Shown here piece after piece: positions 25,941-34,423 of a stretch of 64,000 bases of DNA. The stretch comes from Bifidobacterium primatium (GTDB lineage Bacteria > Actinomycetota > Actinomycetes > Actinomycetales > Bifidobacteriaceae): NCBI RefSeq assembly GCF_002802875.1, contig NZ_PEBI01000001.1:149830-213829 (forward strand). Direction: 5' to 3'. The position numbers and the translations under genes were made by a program. The notes below the pieces were generated by a model. The model was not told where the DNA came from. It was given only the letters and a program-made list of their open reading frames with translations, and made no database searches. Position 1 is the stretch's first letter. The number at the start of each line of letters is the position of its first letter.

Positions 25941-28064
25941 TCACAGTAGTACGGCGACACCGTCGAAGTCGCGAAGTCCGCCGATGGTCAGCGTGCCGTC
26001 GGCGAGCGTGACGTCGACACCGTTGCGATGGAATTCGTCGGCGATGGCGGCGCCGTTCGACGCGGCGTCGCCGAGCGGAATCTCCACGGTGTTCGGCGCG
26101 TCATGGAACGTGTGCAGTACGACGAGCACACGACCGTCGGCGGACGTTCCCGCCTCGCCGCGGCGCACGATGGCCTGCCAGCCGCGCGGATGGTTGTAGC
26201 TGCGCATGGCCGGCCCGTGCCATGCGCTCTCGCCGTAGTCGATGATCGGTGCGGCGGCATGGTAGAGCGCGACGCCGTCGTTGATGATGTCGTTCTTCTC
26301 GCCGGAGAACGCGTTGGCGTCACCGGAGAAGCAGAGGCGTCCAAGCAGACCGGAGCAGATCTGGTAGTAGAGTTTGTCGGCTGGGTCGTCGTCGCGCACG
26401 ACGGCCCAGATCTGCGATTGACGCGGTAGGATCATGCGATGCATGTTCGCGGCGACGACGGGGATGTAGTCGCATTCGTGCGCATCGGAGAAGCTGGCCA
26501 TGGCGCCGATCTCCATGAACGACTGGACGAGTCGGTGCCCGCCGGACGCACAGATCTCGATCATCAAGTCCGGCAGTTCCTCCCGGATGCGGCGGAAGAA
26601 GTCCTGCGACGCTTGGACCTGGTCGTACAGGCCCTCCCCCAGCGACATTTCGGGCTGGCCGGGAGTCTCGCAGCCGATGCCGATGGTGTCGTTGTAGTCG
26701 ACTTTCATATAGTCGAAGCCGTTGTCGCGCAACATGTCGATGACCTTGTGGGCGAGGTAGTCGCGCACTTCGGGATTACGCATGTCCCACCAACGGCGGT
26801 TGCCTGAGGTGATCGGCAGACCGTCGCGTTTGAGCAGCCACGCGGTCTTGTTGAAGCAGTCGGGCTCCTGTCGGCCGGCGACCTCGAACTCGAACCAGAT
26901 GCCGGCCTTGAGACCCGCGTCGTGGATGGCGTCGACGACTGGCTTCAATCCATGCGGGAACGCCGCCGGGCTGACCTCCCATTTGCCGAATCGGCTGGCT
27001 GATTCGAATGCGGCGTCGTCGAACCATCCGGCGTCGATGACGAAGTATTCCACGCCGAGCGCCTTGACGGCGTCAAGCTGTTCGAGCACGCTTTTCTCGG
27101 TGGGCACACCCCAGGTGGAGCAGAATTCATTGAAGATGATGGGCAGATGGTTTTCGGATTCGGGCACGTCGAGATACTGCCGCACGTTGGCGGCGACGGC
27201 CTGTGCGGCCTCGTCCACGCCGCCGGCGACCACGGCTACGACGGCCTTGGGCGCGTCGAACCGTTCGCCGGGCCGCACGGTATGCTTCCACTGGCCGAAT
27301 TCGCGGTCGGCGATGCCGCCGGAGAGGCTCAGCCCGTCGTCACGGCGGTAGACTTCGATCTGCCAGCTGGAGGCGTGCGTGGTGGCCGCCGCCCAGGTGA
27401 CGCCGGCGCGGCCGTCGGTGAGTCCGACGAACGGCACCCATTCGCGTACGGGGAAGCTGCCGACGGAGCCAAAGCGCACGGAGTTGGCGGAGAACCTCTG
27501 CCAGCTGGGTTCGAGCTGCAGGTCCTCGACGGGCTGGGAGAGCAGTCGGCCTTCGGCGCTCCATGTACTGCGCAGACGATGCAGCGTCAGGTTTTCAGCA
27601 TCCAGTCCGGTGGCGAACGGCGAAATCGAGCCGAGCGTGAAGCTGGAGAGCATCTCGAACGTGACGGCCTCGGCGGAGTCGTTGACCACGGACGTGTGGA
27701 TCTCCACGGCGGGGCTTTTCGTCGTCATCGTCAACACGTGTTCGTAATGCCATCCGCGCGGGTCGTCGATGCGCGTGGTGACGGTGGTCGTGCCATCATC
27801 GTCGGCGAACACGCGCGGCCTGCCGAACTCCATGCGTGTCACGGTCTGCGAGTTGCGCATGGTGCGGCCCTGCGAGAAGCCGAACGGATAGTCGTCGCCG
27901 ACGATCTTGGCCTGTACGAGCGGTTCGGCGGCGCAGTCGTCGCGTGTGACGTCTGTGGTGCGGCCGGCCGGCACGAGCAACAGTTCGACAGTGCCGCTTT
28001 CGTCGTCCCGACGGTAGATTGCCGTGGTCTCCCCCACGGTCACCTGCTGAAGCATCGTTCGCAT
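25941..28064 (-). CDS. Glycoside hydrolase family 36 (alpha-galactosidase-type)
   Basis: 707 residues, cytoplasmic. Clan-D retaining glycosidase with an N-terminal beta-supersandwich and a central TIM barrel: VIDAGWFDD, AGIWFEFEVAG, the nucleophile Asp in YMKVDYNDTIG, and a probable acid/base Asp in MASFSDAHECD. It differs enough from standard alpha-galactosidases (usual KWDMNR nucleophile block) that specificity could be alpha-galactose, alpha-GalNAc or another alpha-linked sugar. ATG 28064 has AAGGAAC upstream; an ATG 17 codons earlier has none. It lies 25 bases after the GH28 gene and 21 before GH43. Confidence 0.85.
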   Translation of the reverse strand: MRTMLQQVTVGETTAIYRRDDESGTVELLLVPAGRTTDVTRDDCAAEPLVQAKIVGDDYPFGFSQGRTMRNSQTVTRMEFGRPRVFADDDGTTTVTTRIDDPRGWHYEHVLTMTTKSPAVEIHTSVVNDSAEAVTFEMLSSFTLGSISPFATGLDAENLTLHRLRSTWSAEGRLLSQPVEDLQLEPSWQRFSANSVRFGSVGSFPVREWVPFVGLTDGRAGVTWAAATTHASSWQIEVYRRDDGLSLSGGIADREFGQWKHTVRPGERFDAPKAVVAVVAGGVDEAAQAVAANVRQYLDVPESENHLPIIFNEFCSTWGVPTEKSVLEQLDAVKALGVEYFVIDAGWFDDAAFESASRFGKWEVSPAAFPHGLKPVVDAIHDAGLKAGIWFEFEVAGRQEPDCFNKTAWLLKRDGLPITSGNRRWWDMRNPEVRDYLAHKVIDMLRDNGFDYMKVDYNDTIGIGCETPGQPEMSLGEGLYDQVQASQDFFRRIREELPDLMIEICASGGHRLVQSFMEIGAMASFSDAHECDYIPVVAANMHRMILPRQSQIWAVVRDDDPADKLYYQICSGLLGRLCFSGDANAFSGEKNDIINDGVALYHAAAPIIDYGESAWHGPAMRSYNHPRGWQAIVRRGEAGTSADGRVLVVLHTFHDAPNTVEIPLGDAASNGAAIADEFHRNGVDVTLADGTLTIGGLRDFDGVAVLL

Positions 28065-28089
28065 GTTATGTTCCTTCATATGAATCGGA

Positions 28090-29469
28090 TTATCGCCAGG
28101 CCGCCCCGTTGACACGGACGTCGTCGATCACCGCATCGTCGCAGCCGTCGACGAGGATCGCCGGCCGTTCGTCGTCGCGCAACGTGCGCAGACGGATGTT
28201 GCGCATCTGCAGGTCGGCCACGTTGCGCAGGTCCATGAACGACGTGCGCGACCAGTCGGGCCAGTAGTTCTCGCTGGATTTCCCCTCCGGCGAAACCAAT
28301 CGGTCGAGCACCTTCGGATACTCGTCGTCGGCGGGGATGTCGGTCTTCTTCACGCCGCCGATGAACGTGTATCGGATGTCGCTGAGCGTCACGCCGTCGA
28401 CCGGACGGCCGTCGGCCGCATCGAATCGGATGCCGTTGAACCGCGGCGAGCCCATCACGTCGTCGGTGAAACGCATGTGCGTGTTGGCCATCTCCTCGTC
28501 GTCCACGGCGGTCAGATGCGAGATGTCGATGTTTTCGAGGCGCCCGATGGACGGCATGTGGTCAAGCTCGATGGAGCTGCCCAGATCGTCCGGCTCGAAC
28601 CGATTATTGAGAATCACGAAAATCGGACGGGTGACGTTGCGCATGACGATATTGCTGACGCTGATGTCGCTGATCGCCCCTCCCTCGGTGCTTTCGATCT
28701 TGATGCCCTCGCGCCACACTCGGTTGAGCGTGCAGTTGCTGATCGTGACGTTGTAGATGTCACCGATCGACTTCAGGCCGATGCGGATTCCGGCGCAGAT
28801 GCCGGAGAACTCGCAGTTGTTCACGTGGACGTCGTGCACGGGATGCTCGCGGCTGCTGGCCTGCAGGCAGAAGTTGTCGTCGGTGCCGCGCACGTAGCAG
28901 TCGGAGACGAACACGTGCGCGCAGCCGTCGAAGTCGAGGCCGTCGCCGTTGTAGCGCTTGTCGTTCCTGATGTCGACTCCGCGCACCCAGATGTATTCGC
29001 TGTCGAGGAACGCGGTGGTCCATGCGGCCGCGTTGTACAGGCGCAGGTTTTCGACGTGCACGTTGGAGCAGCGCAGCATGCGGATCATCATCGGACGGTA
29101 GATCGACCCCTCGTTGGGGAAGACCTCGGCCCGGCCCTGGATTTCGCCGTGGCCGATCAGGCCGAAGTCGTGCGCGTCCTCGGCGTAGATGAAGCAACGG
29201 TCGATGTCATGCTCGTTGCGGTAGCGGTTGTGGTGCACGTCTGGCGAGTAGTCGGCGATGTTCGGACTGGCGACCAGCTTCGCCGAGGCCGCGACGTTGA
29301 GGTACACGTTCGACTTCAGGAACAGCGTGCCGGAGAGGAATTCGCCATCGGTCAGACGAACCGTGCCGCCGCCGTTCGTCGCGCATTCGTCGATGGCCTG
29401 CTGGATGGCCGGGCCGTCGTTGGTTGCGCCGTCCGCCTTGGCGCCGTAGATACGGGGATCAATCGTCAT
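28090..29469 (-). CDS. Glycoside hydrolase family 28-type beta-helix protein
   Basis: 459 residues, no signal peptide. Begins with the pectate-lyase-3-like IYGAKADGATNDGPAIQQAID, then right-handed parallel beta-helix coils. GH28 catalytic positions are NGDGLDFDG and the Asp pair in GTDDNFCLQ. The usual HG motif is replaced by ICAGIRIG, and the RIK motif appears as REGIKI. Exo-acting galacturonidase on imported oligosaccharides is plausible. ATG 29469 has AAAGGAAC upstream. First gene of the GH28-GH36-GH43 set; the isomerase upstream is 244 bases away across two hairpin repeats. Confidence 0.85.
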   Translation of the reverse strand: MTIDPRIYGAKADGATNDGPAIQQAIDECATNGGGTVRLTDGEFLSGTLFLKSNVYLNVAASAKLVASPNIADYSPDVHHNRYRNEHDIDRCFIYAEDAHDFGLIGHGEIQGRAEVFPNEGSIYRPMMIRMLRCSNVHVENLRLYNAAAWTTAFLDSEYIWVRGVDIRNDKRYNGDGLDFDGCAHVFVSDCYVRGTDDNFCLQASSREHPVHDVHVNNCEFSGICAGIRIGLKSIGDIYNVTISNCTLNRVWREGIKIESTEGGAISDISVSNIVMRNVTRPIFVILNNRFEPDDLGSSIELDHMPSIGRLENIDISHLTAVDDEEMANTHMRFTDDVMGSPRFNGIRFDAADGRPVDGVTLSDIRYTFIGGVKKTDIPADDEYPKVLDRLVSPEGKSSENYWPDWSRTSFMDLRNVADLQMRNIRLRTLRDDERPAILVDGCDDAVIDDVRVNGAAWR

Positions 29470-29558
29470 TGAAAGGTTCCTTTCGTGTTATTGGGGTGTG
29501 ATGCGAGGGGGGGGGTGATGGGCGATAACCGAGGGAGGGACTTGGTCCGATTCCAACC

Positions 29559-29674
29559 GGCTCCCCTCAGTCAGCCTCACGGCTGACAGCTCCCCTCAGA
29601 GAGGGGAGCCAGCAAATTCCAATTGGCTCCCCTCATGATTGAGGGGAGCTGTCGGCACAGCCGACTGAGGGGAG
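29559..29674. repeat. Two inverted CTCCCCTC-type hairpin repeats
   Basis: Copies at 29559-29610 and 29625-29674 in opposite orientation, in the gap between the isomerase and the GH28 gene. The second differs at one base from the copy at 19162-19211. A nine-base run of G near 29503 lies in the same gap. If transcribed, these would form large hairpins within the mRNA. Confidence 0.85.
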
Positions 29675-29713
29675 TTGACCCCGCTCAATCACCGCCTGCG
29701 GTTTTCCTCCCCG

Positions 29714-30604
29714 CTACGCCAGCTGGGCGTCGAGCGGCAGGTTGTCGATGGCGTTCTGCGCGGCGACGAGCGCGTCCTTGAGCGGTGCGACCTCGGGGTA
29801 CCAGCGACGCTCCCATTCGAGCGACAGCGGGCCGGTGTAGCCGCCGTTCTTCAGCAGGCGGCAGCACTTGGCCAGCGGCACGCGGCCGGTGCCTTGCAGC
29901 ACCGGGGTCTGGTCGCCGGGGAACGCGCAGTCCTTGATCTGCACGAGGCCGCGACCATTCGCGATGTACTGGCCGATGTATTCGAACGTGGTCACCGGGT
30001 CCTCGCCGACGCGCCACGGGTGAGCAAGATCCCAGATGGAGCCGACGCGGTTGCCGGGGGCCAGACGGTCGATTTCGGCGTGGATCATGGCGTTGCGCTC
30101 GCCGTTGGTGTGCGAGTCGTGGGTTTCGAGCAGCGGCTGTACGCCAAGCTTGTCGGCCAACGGCAGGGCCTTGACGATGATGGCGGCGCCGCGCTTGGAA
30201 ATGCCGGCGAGGTTCTGGCCGTCGGGCAGGGCGAGGCCGGGCAGACGGTCGGGGGTCCAGCACGGGTCGAGCGGGGCGGTCGGGAACACGCGCACGTACT
30301 GGGCACCGAGCACGTCGGCCATATGCAGGCAGTGTTCCAGGCTTTCGAGCAGTTCGTCCTCGGTACGGTCGGGGTTGCACACCTGCACGCGGGAGTCCAC
30401 GGAGAAGATGGAGACGTTGGCCTTCTCGGCGAGTTCGTCGCGCATGGTCTTGAGTTCGTCGTCGGTGGAGGTCATGGTGAATTTCATTTCATCGCCGACC
30501 GCGACCTCGATCTTCGTTACACCGGTTTCAGTGAAGGTCTTGGCGAGTTCATCCATGGTGTCGTACGGCGCGCCGAGCGTGCTTGCAGCCAGTTCCCAAG
30601 CCAT
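29714..30604 (-). CDS. Sugar phosphate isomerase/epimerase (TIM barrel, second copy)
   Basis: 296 residues, the same superfamily as the protein at 16967-17809 but not closely similar. Metal-site segments: LLETHDSHT (Glu, His), GSIWDLAHPWRVG (Asp, His), VQIKDCAFPGD (Asp) and LSLEWERRWYPE (Glu). Good GGAAAGGAAAG region before ATG 30604. A LacI operator TGAAACCGATTTCA lies at 30737-30750. It may start a transcript that continues into GH28-GH36-GH43. Substrate unknown; uronate or rare-sugar interconversion would suit the locus. Confidence 0.8.
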   Translation of the reverse strand: MAWELAASTLGAPYDTMDELAKTFTETGVTKIEVAVGDEMKFTMTSTDDELKTMRDELAEKANVSIFSVDSRVQVCNPDRTEDELLESLEHCLHMADVLGAQYVRVFPTAPLDPCWTPDRLPGLALPDGQNLAGISKRGAAIIVKALPLADKLGVQPLLETHDSHTNGERNAMIHAEIDRLAPGNRVGSIWDLAHPWRVGEDPVTTFEYIGQYIANGRGLVQIKDCAFPGDQTPVLQGTGRVPLAKCCRLLKNGGYTGPLSLEWERRWYPEVAPLKDALVAAQNAIDNLPLDAQLA

Positions 30605-30736
30605 TGTCGCTTTCCTTTCCTAAGCCTCGTTGCTGAGGTGTCGTGGGGCTTTCGAGAACATACGGTTCAGTCAGCCCTTATATCATCCATATCGGTTCAT
30701 CGCGGTCTGTCGTCGTTTATGACCGGACATCGTTTC

Positions 30737-30750
30737 TGAAACCGATTTCA
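30737..30750. promoter_or_regulatory. LacI-type operator TGAAACCGATTTCA
   Basis: A near-perfect palindrome with central CG, 133 bases upstream of the isomerase. The identical 14 bases occur at 35558-35571 upstream of the hydroxyacid dehydrogenase. A partial second site (ACAGTTTCAGT) follows directly. Confidence 0.7.
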
Positions 30751-30909
30751 AAAACAGTTTCAGTGTACACCAATCCACTCCCCGAAACAGCGGGTTTCGC
30801 GAAAAACATCGCCGCACATGACACAGCTCCGCATAACGCAGCCAACGACCGGCGCCCACGCCCACACCACATACACGACGCAAACGACGGCGTCCGGTAT
30901 CGACGCATG

Positions 30910-31160
30910 GCACGGAATCCCATATGACGGCATCCGACCGTTCCCTGCCACTATTTCTTGGCAGGGAACGACAATATATCCGTTTATCGCATTCCATGCC
31001 ACGCCGTCTAGTAGTCACCCCAAATCACTCGTTGCAATTCCAACGTTTTTGGGAACGGCAGACTCCGCAAAGACGCGTTCCATCGGCGCGGAACGAACAA
31101 TCGCGACAAAAGACTGTTCCATGCCAGAATTTCCTGGCACGGAACAGAAAGACACAATGA
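30910..31160. repeat. Diverged intergenic array of TTCCGTGCC/GGCACGGAA words (copy Y)
   Basis: In the 570-base gap between the isomerase and the nitroreductase. Contains an 11-base perfect hairpin GTTCCCTGCCA (30940-30950) with TGGCAGGGAAC (30959-30969), several ATTCCATGCCA/TGGCACGGAA words, and TTGCAATTCCAAC. It is alignable over about 250 bases with 14780-15112. No credible gene is seen here. Confidence 0.7.
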
Positions 31161-31174
31161 AAACGACTCCCGCG

Positions 31175-31687
31175 TCACAGATACGTGACGAGTTCGTCGA
31201 TCGGCTTGCGACGCGAGTGCTTGGCCGACGGTTCGGCGTCGTCGGCCGGATAGCCGAGGTCGAGCATGGCGACGACCCGCTCCTTGTCGGCCAGCCCGAA
31301 CGCCGCACGGACCTTGTCGGGATCGAACACATTGACCCAGCAGCTGCCGACACCGCGGTCCGCGGCGGCGAGCATCATCTGCGTGGTGGCGATGGACGCG
31401 TCCTCCACGCCGGAATCGTATCTGCCGCCCGGATACTCGTATACGTCGGTGGTGTCGTACGTGACCATCAGCACGGTCGGCGCACCGTAGCGGCATTCCG
31501 AAAGTTCGTCCACCTTGGCCAGACCTTCCGCCGACCGGATGACGTATACATGCTGCTCCTGCTGGTCGACGGACGTCGGCGCCAGACGACCGGCCTCGAG
31601 AATCGCATCCAGGTCATCTTTCTCGACCTGCCGCACATCGTACTTCCGGCACGCATAGCGTTTCGCTATCACATCGTTGAATTCCAT
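31175..31687 (-). CDS. Nitroreductase-family flavoprotein
   Basis: 170 residues, small FMN-dependent NAD(P)H reductase. N-terminal FMN-phosphate-binding RYACRKYDV, ILEAGRLAPTSVDQQEQHVYVI, and C-terminal MLDLGYPADDAEPSAKHSRRKPIDE are typical. Start ATG 31687 follows AGGGG. Isolated between two repeat elements (array Y downstream, palindrome B upstream), with no operon partner; physiological substrate unknown. Confidence 0.88.
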   Translation of the reverse strand: MEFNDVIAKRYACRKYDVRQVEKDDLDAILEAGRLAPTSVDQQEQHVYVIRSAEGLAKVDELSECRYGAPTVLMVTYDTTDVYEYPGGRYDSGVEDASIATTQMMLAAADRGVGSCWVNVFDPDKVRAAFGLADKERVVAMLDLGYPADDAEPSAKHSRRKPIDELVTYL

Positions 31688-31801
31688 CGTGCATATCCCC
31701 TTCCATCGTCAGCACGACGATTTCGAGACCCACTATAGGCGCGAAATATGCACGGCAAGCACCTTTTCATGCCGCACGATCCGAAACGTACGGATACAAA
31801 A

Positions 31802-31887
31802 CCCCGTTATCGCGAATCCGTGGTGCCAAATGGTCGTTTTTCGGCGGAAAAACGACCGAAAGGCACCGTAAATCGCGGATAACGGGG
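31802..31887. repeat. Nested palindromic element, copy B
   Basis: Inner stem GGTCGTTTTT (31832-31841) with AAAAACGACC (31848-31857), middle stem GGTGCC (31822-31827) with GGCACC (31862-31867), and outer stem CCCCGTTATCGCGA (31802-31815) with TCGCG-G-ATAACGGGG (31873-31887). Same core as copies A and C, with different outer arms. It lies between the nitroreductase and LacI genes. Confidence 0.85.
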
Positions 31888-31927
31888 GGCGCCCATATGA
31901 CGCGGACCACCGCGCGAAGTCGCGCAC

Positions 31928-32950
31928 CTATCTCGCGGAATCGCGGATAATCATGCGGCCCTGCACGGTCTCGAGGCGCGACTGCGGCGGTTCCTCGCCG
32001 GCGCGCCTGGCCTGAATCTGCTCGTAGAGCATGGCGAACGCGCGCTCGCCCATATCGTTGAAATTCTGCCGGTAGCTGGTGAGCGCCGGCTTCCACAAGG
32101 GTGCGAACTGACGGTCGTCGAATCCGACGACGCTCACGTCCTCCGGCACATTGCGGCCGACCTCGCGCAGTCCGTTGATGACGGCGATGGCGGTCTCGTC
32201 ATTGCCGGCGAACACGGCGGTCACGTCGTCGCGGCGGCCGAGCGCACGGCCCGCCTCGACGGCCTCCTGCAGATCGGAGGCCGAGACACGCAGAATCTCG
32301 GGGATGGGCGCGCCGGCCTCGGTGAGCGCATCACGCCAGCCGTTGGTACGGGTGTTGCTGCTCGGGCCTTCGGCGCGGGCGACATGGTAGACGGTCCTGT
32401 GACCGAGGCCGAGCAGGTATTTCGTCATCTCCCTGCCGCCCTCGCGTTCGGAGTTGATGACCTGGTACGGCCCCTCCCCCGCGTTGCCGCCGACGATGAC
32501 CAGCGGCATGCCGTCGGGGATGTAGCGCAGCGCCTCGGCGCCGGCATGGTCGTATTCGTAGACGATGACGCCGGCGGGATTGGAGCCGAGCGCCATCTGC
32601 ACCATCTGCTGCACGTCGTCGATATGATGTTCGCTCAGCGTGGTGACGCCGAACAGGTAGTTCTTCGACTGCGCGCCGCGTTCCACGCCGATGTTCGTCA
32701 TATTGGTGGAGAACGTGCCGGAATTGGTGGCGAACACCATGACGGAGTCCATCTCCTTGTTCGCCAGTGCGCGGGCGACGATGCTCGGCTTGTACCCGAG
32801 CAGTTTGATGGCCTGCGCGATGCGCTTGCGCTTCTCCTCGTTCACGTTGGCGGTGCCGTTGAGGTAACGGGAGACGGTGGGCGCCGAGACCCCGGCGAGT
32901 TTGGCGACGTCCTTGATCACCGGCGTGCTGCGTTGCGCGTTCCTGGCCAT
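31928..32950 (-). CDS. LacI-family transcriptional regulator (1)
   Basis: 340 residues. N-terminal helix-turn-helix IKDVAKLAGVSAPTVSRYLNG, hinge KLLGYKPSIVARAL, then a sugar-binding domain ending VVGFDDRQFAPLWKPALTSYRQ. ATG 32950 has AAGGAGT upstream; sequence before it is unrelated. A palindrome TGAAATTATTTCA at 33014-33026, 64 bases upstream, may be an autoregulatory site. One of three LacI members of the locus; it lies downstream of the epimerase/dehydrogenase pair and is the natural candidate to read their GAAACC-type operators, though that is not proven. Confidence 0.92.
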   Translation of the reverse strand: MARNAQRSTPVIKDVAKLAGVSAPTVSRYLNGTANVNEEKRKRIAQAIKLLGYKPSIVARALANKEMDSVMVFATNSGTFSTNMTNIGVERGAQSKNYLFGVTTLSEHHIDDVQQMVQMALGSNPAGVIVYEYDHAGAEALRYIPDGMPLVIVGGNAGEGPYQVINSEREGGREMTKYLLGLGHRTVYHVARAEGPSSNTRTNGWRDALTEAGAPIPEILRVSASDLQEAVEAGRALGRRDDVTAVFAGNDETAIAVINGLREVGRNVPEDVSVVGFDDRQFAPLWKPALTSYRQNFNDMGERAFAMLYEQIQARRAGEEPPQSRLETVQGRMIIRDSAR

Positions 32951-33013
32951 TGGTTGGGACTCCTTGATGATATATACCGTCATATGGCGGCCGTACTGCA
33001 TTGGCCGTCGGCA

Positions 33014-33026
33014 TGAAATTATTTCA
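33014..33026. promoter_or_regulatory. Candidate operator TGAAATTATTTCA upstream of LacI 1
   Basis: A perfect 6-1-6 palindrome in the 215-base gap between the LacI gene and the epimerase. The half site TGAAAT resembles the TGAAACC half sites elsewhere in the locus. Confidence 0.5.
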
Positions 33027-33165
33027 GACCTCATGCCGGCGACCACGATGTTGCCTATTATTTCAAGCCGCGATGACATCACCACGGCCTGTAAGCGATT
33101 GCTCACTGGCCCCGCCGGCCCATCTGAGAAGAGAGCCTCGGCGGGCGCGGACCCCGATCCGCCGA

Positions 33166-34402
33166 TCAGTCGGAGAGCGAGGCCTTCAGCGCCGGAGCGA
33201 CGGAGACGGCCGGGTCGAGCAGCGGTATGAGCGTGGCCTGCGTGGCATGGTACAGGTCGGACTTGCCGGGCCACACGGTGGTGAGCACGTGGTTGTCCTT
33301 GTCGAGCTGGTGGAACCACGAGCCCTTCTCGTGGTCGACGAGGTATTCGTCGATGTACTGCCAGAACTTCGCGTACCAGTCCTTGTACTCCTGCTTGCCG
33401 GTGACCTTGGCGAGCGTCGCGGAGGCGTTGACGGCCTCGGCGAGCGTCCAGTGCATGCGGTCGGTGACCACGGGATTGCCGTCCCAGTCGGTGGTGTAGG
33501 CCAGTCCGATGGTGCCGTCGCGGTTCCATGCGTCCTCGAGGGCGCGGTTGAACAGATGCTCGGCGGCGTCGACGAGCGACTTCCTGCCGGCGTCGTCGCG
33601 GTCGGAGCTCAGCACGTACTGGGTGATGAGTCGCGACCATTCGATGCCGTGGCCGGGGGTGGCGCCGAACGGCTTGAACTGGTCGTCGGGCTTGTCGCGG
33701 TTGCAGTCGAGGTCGGGCTGCCAGTCGGCGGTGAAGTGCTCGGGGATGCGCCAGTCGTTGTTCGACGCCCAGCCGACCACATGGTCGATGATGCGTCCGG
33801 CGCGACGGCGGTATTCCTCGTCTCCGGTCACGTCGGCCACGGCGAGGAACGCCTCGGTGGTGTGCATGTTGGCGTTGAGCCCGCGGTACGGGTCGAGCCT
33901 GGTGAATTCGGTGTCCCACGTGTCCACGGCGAGACCGGTCTCATCGTCCCAGAAGTGCTTGTTGTAGGCGTCGAGCGCCTTCTTGAGCAGTTCGGGGCCC
34001 TTCGGGCGGCCGATGAGCGTGGCGGAGGTGCCGGCGAGGATCACGAACGCGTGGGCGTAGCAGATCTTGTCGGGCGCGGGCTTTGCCCGCCCAGGTGATC
34101 TCGGGGTACCAGCCGCCGTTGGCGTCGTCGTGCAGATGTCCGAGCAGTCCGTCGACCGCCGCGTCGACCAGTTTCTCGGAGCCGATGTGGCCGAGCAGCG
34201 TGCCGAGCGAGTACACGTGGGCCATGCGGCAGGTGATCCAGGTCTGGATGCCGTGCGACGGGTCGGGGTTGCCTTCGTTGTCGAGCCATGCGGAGCCGCC
34301 GCCGGGCGCGGGGAACCGGTGGCCGAAGCCGAGCAGGTTCTCGGTTTCGCGGGCCAGCAGGGCGCGGTTCTCTTCGGTGCCGTATTCGTACTTCTTGTCC
34401 AT
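33166..34402 (-). pseudogene. N-acylglucosamine 2-epimerase (AGE) family enzyme, frameshifted
   Basis: An alpha-6/alpha-6-barrel isomerase of the AGE superfamily (2-epimerases and aldose-ketose isomerases). ATG 34402 opens a frame reading GFGHRFPAPGGGSAWLD, GIQTWITCRMAHVYSLG and NGGWYPEITWAGKA. The family continuation PDKICYAHAFVILAGTSA is then in the next frame and runs to 33166. The frames join at the TTT run 34082-34084 (AAA on the coding strand): removing one base gives an unbroken protein of about 411 residues, normal for the family. Catalytic His residues RMAHVYSLG, GHGIEWSRL and HWTLAEAVNA are kept. Either a sequencing error, a recent inactivation or frameshift decoding. It lies 21 bases after the hydroxyacid dehydrogenase. 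Confidence 0.8.
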
Positions 34403-34423
34403 GATGGAAACGCTCCTGCCCTG

